64,000 nucleotides of DNA. Source: Sweltsa coloradensis. Taxonomy: Eukaryota; Arthropoda; Insecta; Plecoptera; Chloroperlidae. The DNA is taken from contig JAMZAV010001828.1 of assembly GCA_024449915.1 (NCBI GenBank), positions 248,001-312,000 of the forward strand, read 5' to 3'. Positions 59,050-64,000 of the stretch are shown here, piece by piece. The notes beneath the pieces are model-generated. The model was not told where the DNA came from. It did not search any database and saw only the letters and a program-made list of their open reading frames with translations. A program made the position numbers and the translations under genes. Within the stretch, counting starts at the first letter, position 1; each line of letters begins with the position of its first letter.

Positions 59050-59235
59050 GGAGTGGCTGAAGTCGCCGAGTGCGAATCACCACAAGGGACTGTCCATTCC
59101 TGGGACTCCCACGAGAATTATCGCCATGATCTGCCAGGCTCATCGCCAAACGCATCGCTGTTCTCTGGAGTTGTAATCTACTGTGATGAGTCGCATCTTA
59201 AGTCGCCCACAGGAGTCATACGAGTTTTGCTTGTG
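59050..59235 (+). CDS. Second exon of the same gene, possible MARVEL-domain start
   Basis: Acceptor TCTGCCAG just before 59050, donor GTAAGT at 59236-59241, both phase 0, 62 codons: GVAEVAECESPQGTVHSW ... SGVVIYCDESHLKSPTGVIR then VLLV. A polar cytosolic N-terminus followed by LKSPTGVIRVLLV, where a membrane segment would begin in the next exon, resembles the entry to MARVEL/CMTM-type four-pass proteins. That is an inference from a short motif. No further exon is identified before 64000, so the gene runs out of the window or through the repeats. Confidence 0.5.
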
Positions 59236-59279
59236 GTAAGTATGCTATGGGCCTTTCTTAGTTACAAACAGGTTGTGTG

Positions 59280-60672
59280 ATTTTTTTTATTCAAATTGGA
59301 TTTATTTGATTTAAATCAACTTTTCGATTTAAACCAGATTTTTTTTATTTTTTTTATTTAAATCAGATTTTTATTGATTTAAATATCAACAATATCAGTG
59401 TTTCAAAACTTTGTCAAGTTGGTGAACGGATCAAATAGGGACTTTCACAAGCGTTTCAGAAAATATAATTTAAAAATTATTTTGCAGGAAAATTTGCCTA
59501 AATCAGTTAGGGCCTATAACTCATGTGTTTGTTGCTCAAAATGAAGAAAAAGTGCATTTGAAAAATCAAAATCACCCTGGTTACAAAAAAAACGACTTGA
59601 ACAGTAACCACGGCTATAAAGTAAAAAACACTTGCTTAAAGTGTGTAGGGCCGACTCTTTCTCAGAGGCAAAGTAACTTTTTTCTTTACCATAAAATTTA
59701 AAAATATTGGTTGACCCAGCACCACTTTTTCCCAACTCAAAAAACTATATTTTTGGTAATTCCATGTTTGTACTAGTGTTATTTTTGAGTGACTATTTGG
59801 TAGTCCTATTACTAGAGGACCAGAGGTAATGAGAAATGGTGTTATAAAACCCCAAATTTTGTTTAAAAAAAACAAATTTTGCTCTTTTTTTTTGCACAAA
59901 AATTGACAAAAAATTTAAAAAAAAAAGCCATAGAAGAGGAGCCTCTTAAGTAGGGATGACAGTGATTCTAAAAATGTTAGAATCAATCAATGGGACCTAA
60001 GAATCGATTTAGAATAGATTCTCTGGTGCCCAAGACCGTCGACATGTTCACGTTCATGAGAATGTGTTAAAAGTGACGACCTGTCAATATTAAGTAGGCC
60101 TAAATAATTGACAAACTTCACAAAAACTTTTTTTACGAAGTAAAAAATTTTTTCATAATTTTGGGTTAGGCCTAATTGGAAGAGCGAAGCGAAGACTTCA
60201 ATTTCACTGACCCCCCTAAAAATTAGCTTGTTTTTTTTCCCCCGCTCTACCAGGCAAACAGCATGCGATCTTGATAAAAATTGGAGGGGACCTTCGAAAT
60301 CTCTGAACTTGGACCTGCCACGTTTTTGGGTTCAATCAAAGAAATATTTCTCATGAATATCACCGAGTATATTTTTACGATTTGTTTTTATTTTTAGTGT
60401 GATATTTGTGCGATATTCATGAGAATTGGTCCGATTCTGACCAAACGGGTGGAGCTACATCGTTCATATTTTAGTAGTAGGCCTAGCCTACCTTTTGAAA
60501 GAAAAAGTTGAAAAAGTTAGCCAGAATCCATAGAATAAAGGTTTTAGGCCTAAAGCTTTTAATATAATTTTTTTTAGGTACCGGGTACAGTAAGAGCTCG
60601 TTAATCCGAGCTCCGATTAACTGAGATTCCGTGTTATCCGAACTGGTTTCAGACACCCTTTCCTTTTTTTAA
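59280..60672. other. Repeat-derived stretch
   Basis: ATTTAAATCA-type inverted words near 59280-59390, echoed at 62880-62960 and 63560-63610, suggest a large decayed element. CCAGAGGTAATGAGAAATGGTG at 59819 is an end of the TAGAGGTAGTG MITE family. TAGGGATGACAGTGATTC at 59952 is a hAT-like end. 60178 onward is another fold-back arm (GAGCGAAGCGAAGACTTCAA). No gene. Confidence 0.45.
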
Positions 60673-62344
60673 CTAGAAAGCTTCGCAAACGCTTTTTTTA
60701 GTCGCGTTGATGGATGAGCTTTTTTGTAAGTTTTTAGTTTGCGTGGGGCCACTTTTCCTTTGCAAGTGCTTTTTGAATGCATTGTAGGTGATTGTTGTCA
60801 AGTTTCTATTGCTACTTAGTATGATTGGAGAAGAGTTGACAGGTTGGAAAAGCATAGAGAACATAAAGAACATAAAACCCAGCCTGAAGGGCTGGGGGTG
60901 ACAAAACTTTTCACCTGCTGATGACAACTGTAGCTAATTTAAAGTTGTTTGTTACCTTAATCCACGACGCGTTTCGTCCTTCTGGGACTCATCAGGCGAA
61001 TGGTGGCCACTAAAAATCAGCTAAGTACATGCTATCATTCATTCTAAGAGAAAAGGTTAGAGATAGGAAGGGTGGAAAGTCACAACACAGCACAACCAGT
61101 GAGGGGGCTTCCCTCCTAGACTCTGGTGCTTGTTAATTATTGTTATTATAAATTCTCAAAAAACTCATATTAAAACCTTTATTCTATGTAGTCTGGCTAA
61201 CTTTTTCATCTTTTTCTTTCAAAAAGCAATAAATCACCATTACCTTAATTAATGTCCATGTAAAATATGAACGTTGCAGCCCTTTGGTTTGGTTTGGTCA
61301 GAATCGGCCCAAATGTCACACAAATATCGCACTAAAAATCGAGAAAAAATCGTAAAAGTACGATATTCATGAGAAATATTTCTTCGATTGAACCCAAAAA
61401 CGTGGCAGGTCTAAGCTCAGAGATTTTGAACGTCCCATCCAATTTTCATCAAGATCGCATAGGCCTACCGTTTGCCCGGTAGAAACAAACAAACAAACAA
61501 AAAATAAAAAATAAAAAATAGCTAAATTTTTTGGAGGGTCAGTGAAATTGAAGTCTTCGCTTCGCTTATTTAATTGGATGAGCGTAGCGAGCGAAGCGAA
61601 AACTTCAATTTCACTGACCCCCAAAAAATTTAGCTCCAATGTTTTTTTTTTTTTTTTTTTTGTTTGTATTTTTGTCTGTTTGTTAGCAGGATTCCGGGCA
61701 AACGGCATAAGCGATCTTGATGAAATTTTGAGGGGACCTTCGTTTTCTCTGAACTTAGAGGTGTATTGCTTTTGGGTACAATCGAAGAAATATTTCTCAT
61801 GAATATCGTACTTTTACGATTTTTTTCGATTTTTAATGCGATATTTTCGTCACATTTTGGCCGATTCTGACCAAACGGGTGGGGCTACAACGTTCATATT
61901 TCACATGGACATTAAGATTATGGTGATGTAGTACCTTTTGAAAGAAAAAGTTGAAAAAATTAGCTAGAATCTATAGAAATAAAGGTTTTAATGTTAGTTT
62001 TTCAATTTTTAGTGCGATATTTTCGTCACATTTGGGCCGATTCTGACCAAACGGGTGGGGCTACAACGTTCAGATTTCACATGGACATTAAGGTTATGGT
62101 GATGTAGTACCTTTTGAAAGAAAAAGATGAAAAAGTTAGTCAGAATCTACAGAAATAAGGTTTTAATATGAGTCTTTTTAGGTTTATAATACCAATTAAC
62201 AAGTAACAATAGAAACTTGACAACAATCACCTACAATGCATTCAAAAAGCACTTGCAAAGGAAAAGTGCAAACAAACGCAAACAAAAAACTTACAAAAAA
62301 AAACGCTCATCCATCAACGCGGCGGGACTTTAGCGTTTTCCTAG
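60673..62344. mobile_element. Fold-back element, about 1.7-kb palindrome
   Basis: Left CTAGAAAGCTTCGCAAACGC, TCGCGTTGATGGATGAGC; right GCTCATCCATCAACGCGGCG, TTTAGCGTTTTCCTAG. The arms mirror each other for most of their length: TTTCTATTG, TATTAAAACCTTTATTCTAT, TTTTTCATCTTTTTCTTTCA, GCGATATTTT-type and GTCAGTGAAATTGAAGTCTT blocks appear inverted after the centre at about 61565. A MITE (60822-61125) interrupts the left arm, and the right arm carries an internal tandem repeat (61845-61990 and 62020-62160). Non-coding. Confidence 0.75.
60822..61125. mobile_element. MITE nested in the fold-back element
   Basis: TTGGAGAAGAGTTGACAGGT, CAGCCTGAAGGGCTGGGGGT, CACGACGCGTTTCGTCCTTC, GGACTCATCAGGCGAATGGT. 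Matches 46124-46355. The right limit is not exact. Confidence 0.6.
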
Positions 62345-64000
62345 TTAGGTCGAAATGTTATGTTCTTTACATCTGAATGTCATGCAGTAGCCCTTTGCTG
62401 TTTACTACCATGACAAGTCACGTAAGAATTGCACAGCGCGTGAGTTGTAAGGGGGGTTGGGGGGCGAGGGTCGAGGGTAGGATGCCAGAGAAAGTTGAGA
62501 CAGTGCTCATATTGGTCTTTGTCAGTGCTTGCCGCCGCCGCGACCTTGCTCGAAGACGACGGACGAGAGAGAAGAGAGGGAGAGAGAGAGAGAGAAACAG
62601 ACCAAATATGGCATTGAAGACGACATGATAGAGGCTGGCTGGCTATGATTATGAAGAATTAAACATTGCATCAGGACATCCAGTCAATGACAGAGGCGGA
62701 AATAACCGTCACCCCCCTCCCCCCTCCTCCTCCCAACCCATCTAGTCTCCTCACTAGTCAGTCAATTGGCTTAGGGCCAAGACTCTCACGAGTTGTTTTG
62801 TTTACTTTATGAGATAAGTTAATGAGACCACTCATTCATTCTATCAGCAAAGCAGTTGTTTAGGCTATGTTATTTGATTTTTAAAAATAAAAAATCATGA
62901 TTTTTTTTATTTAAATTGTTTTTTTTTATTTAAATGTTTTTTTGTTTTTTTTTATTGATATAGGCCTAGTAGGTAGGCCACTAGGCCTAAATTGGACTAG
63001 GTATTAATTAATTTAAATTGAAATTCTAGACTAGGGTATTATAGGCCTACAATTTTATATGCAAAACTCTTCTTCTTGGTTTAATTTTGGATGGCTCTTG
63101 ATCCTTTTTTTTCTGGAGAGATAACTTGATCAAATTCTAGCCACACATTATGACTTTTTCTCTCTGAAGAAGTCATATTTATTTCTTCTGACCAAGTAGG
63201 CCTGGTTATTAAAAAGATAACAGTATTTTTGTGTCTGACCCCTCACAATTCTTTACTCCATGGCATGACAGTAGGCCTATTTATAGCACAGTTGGCCACA
63301 CACTTTGCAAGTGTGGGAAATCCTTCTTCCTCTGTTGTTATGGCCTTTAATTCATTTCATATCTCATATGGCCAAAACTATAATCAAATAGGTCCAACAA
63401 CAACAGCAATTTTATTTTATAAATTTTAGTTCTAGCGCAATTATTGACTGTGCCGTGTGTTAGACCTAGAAATGAAGTTTAAAAGCCTACCCCAGGTCTA
63501 GTAGGCCTGGGAAAGCATTGATCACTGCCTCGAGAGTCATTTGGATCATCTTTGTAATATTTGATTTAAATCAATGATTTTTTAGTAAAAATCATTTGAT
63601 TTAAATCAATTTTACCCTGCCACACATTCATTCTATCAGCAAAGCAGTCGCCAGCCGATGTCATCACTAAGAGGCTGTTTATATTTATATGTTCTTTTAA
63701 TTTAACCGAGCGTAGCTCGGTCCCATCCACCTCAGATAATTGAGGTTTTACTGTACTATATAATAATAATTCAAGTAGCCCTAACTATAGAAACTTGACA
63801 ACAATCACCTACAATGCGTACAAAAAGCAAGTCTTCGGACCTCCAGATATTTTACATTCTTATTACATGTAGGCCTACCAATTACTACTTTATAAAAATT
63901 ATCCAAATTTAACAAAAATGATTTTGCAATGGAACTTGAAGAAGTAAAGAGATAGATTCCACGCATACTAAAAACGTAGAACACGACTAAAAAAAGCGTT
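62345..64000. other. Right edge, repeats only
   Basis: (GA)n near 62574-62594; C-rich GCCACC-like stretch at 62705-62740 with CAGTCAATTGGCTTAGGGCC and GAGATAAGTTAATGAGACCAC, shared with 33560-33680; ATTTAAATC words at 62880-62960 and 63560-63610. The window ends in CTAAAAAAAGCGTT, the beginning of another fold-back terminus. The frame at 63229-63429 has no recognised domain. Confidence 0.4.

Noticed and set aside
63229..63429. A third exon of the 57.35-kb gene
   Set aside because: The frame has no clear membrane segment, and no splice sites of the right phase were found around it.
1..64000. CRISPR array, bacterial operons or a prophage
   Set aside because: Spliced genes, eukaryotic transposons and no regularly spaced repeats; nothing bacterial seen.

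Overview
This is a eukaryotic, almost certainly arthropod (probably insect) nuclear DNA window. Two host genes read through completely and are arthropod-like. One is an IKK-epsilon/ik2 (TBK1-type) kinase, starting MSFLRGS and uninterrupted. The other is a ten-exon VAC14 whose N-terminus resembles insect Vac14. There are GT-AG introns, no operons and no ribosome-binding sites, and most of the DNA is transposon-derived. The palindromic word TAGGCCTA is strikingly common outside exons. I suspect a large-genome insect such as a hemipteran, but the order is a guess.

Layout. About 1-10.3 kb: repeat-rich DNA that should lie in the first intron of a minus-strand mim/MTSS1-like gene, whose first coding exon I find at 10312-10404; its other exons are not in the window. 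10.4-11.8 kb: divergent spacer. 11.8-14.0 kb: ik2 on the plus strand, coding region without introns. 14.0-24.1 kb: convergent spacer with the ik2 3' region and several repeat copies. 24.1-56.0 kb: VAC14 on the minus strand, rebuilt here as ten exons totalling 2145 bp (714 codons plus stop), all splice phases agreeing. Its introns hold nested hAT-like MITEs, fold-back elements, a Jockey-type LINE fragment, a THAP/P2X7-C element with TTAA duplications, and a BEL/Pao-like LTR element that carries a fragment of an LDL-receptor-family gene. 56.0-57.3 kb: divergent promoter region. 57.35 kb to beyond 59.2 kb: first exons of an unidentified plus-strand gene (possibly MARVEL-type membrane protein). 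59.3-64 kb: further repeats, including a palindrome of about 1.7 kb.

How the genes relate. ik2/TBK1 acts in cytoskeleton, trafficking and innate-immune signalling. VAC14 scaffolds the PIKfyve-Fig4 lipid kinase/phosphatase complex on endolysosomes. mim/MTSS1 bends membranes through an I-BAR domain. They are neighbours, not a pathway. The most unusual features are two separate partial duplications of VAC14 exons, each split by a hAT-like insertion; the LTR element with host sequence inside it; the THAP/P2X7-C transposon; and repeated TGACGTCA (CRE) sites carried by different MITE families.

Limits: everything is by eye. Transposon family names rest on termini, target duplications and protein motifs; no database search was run.
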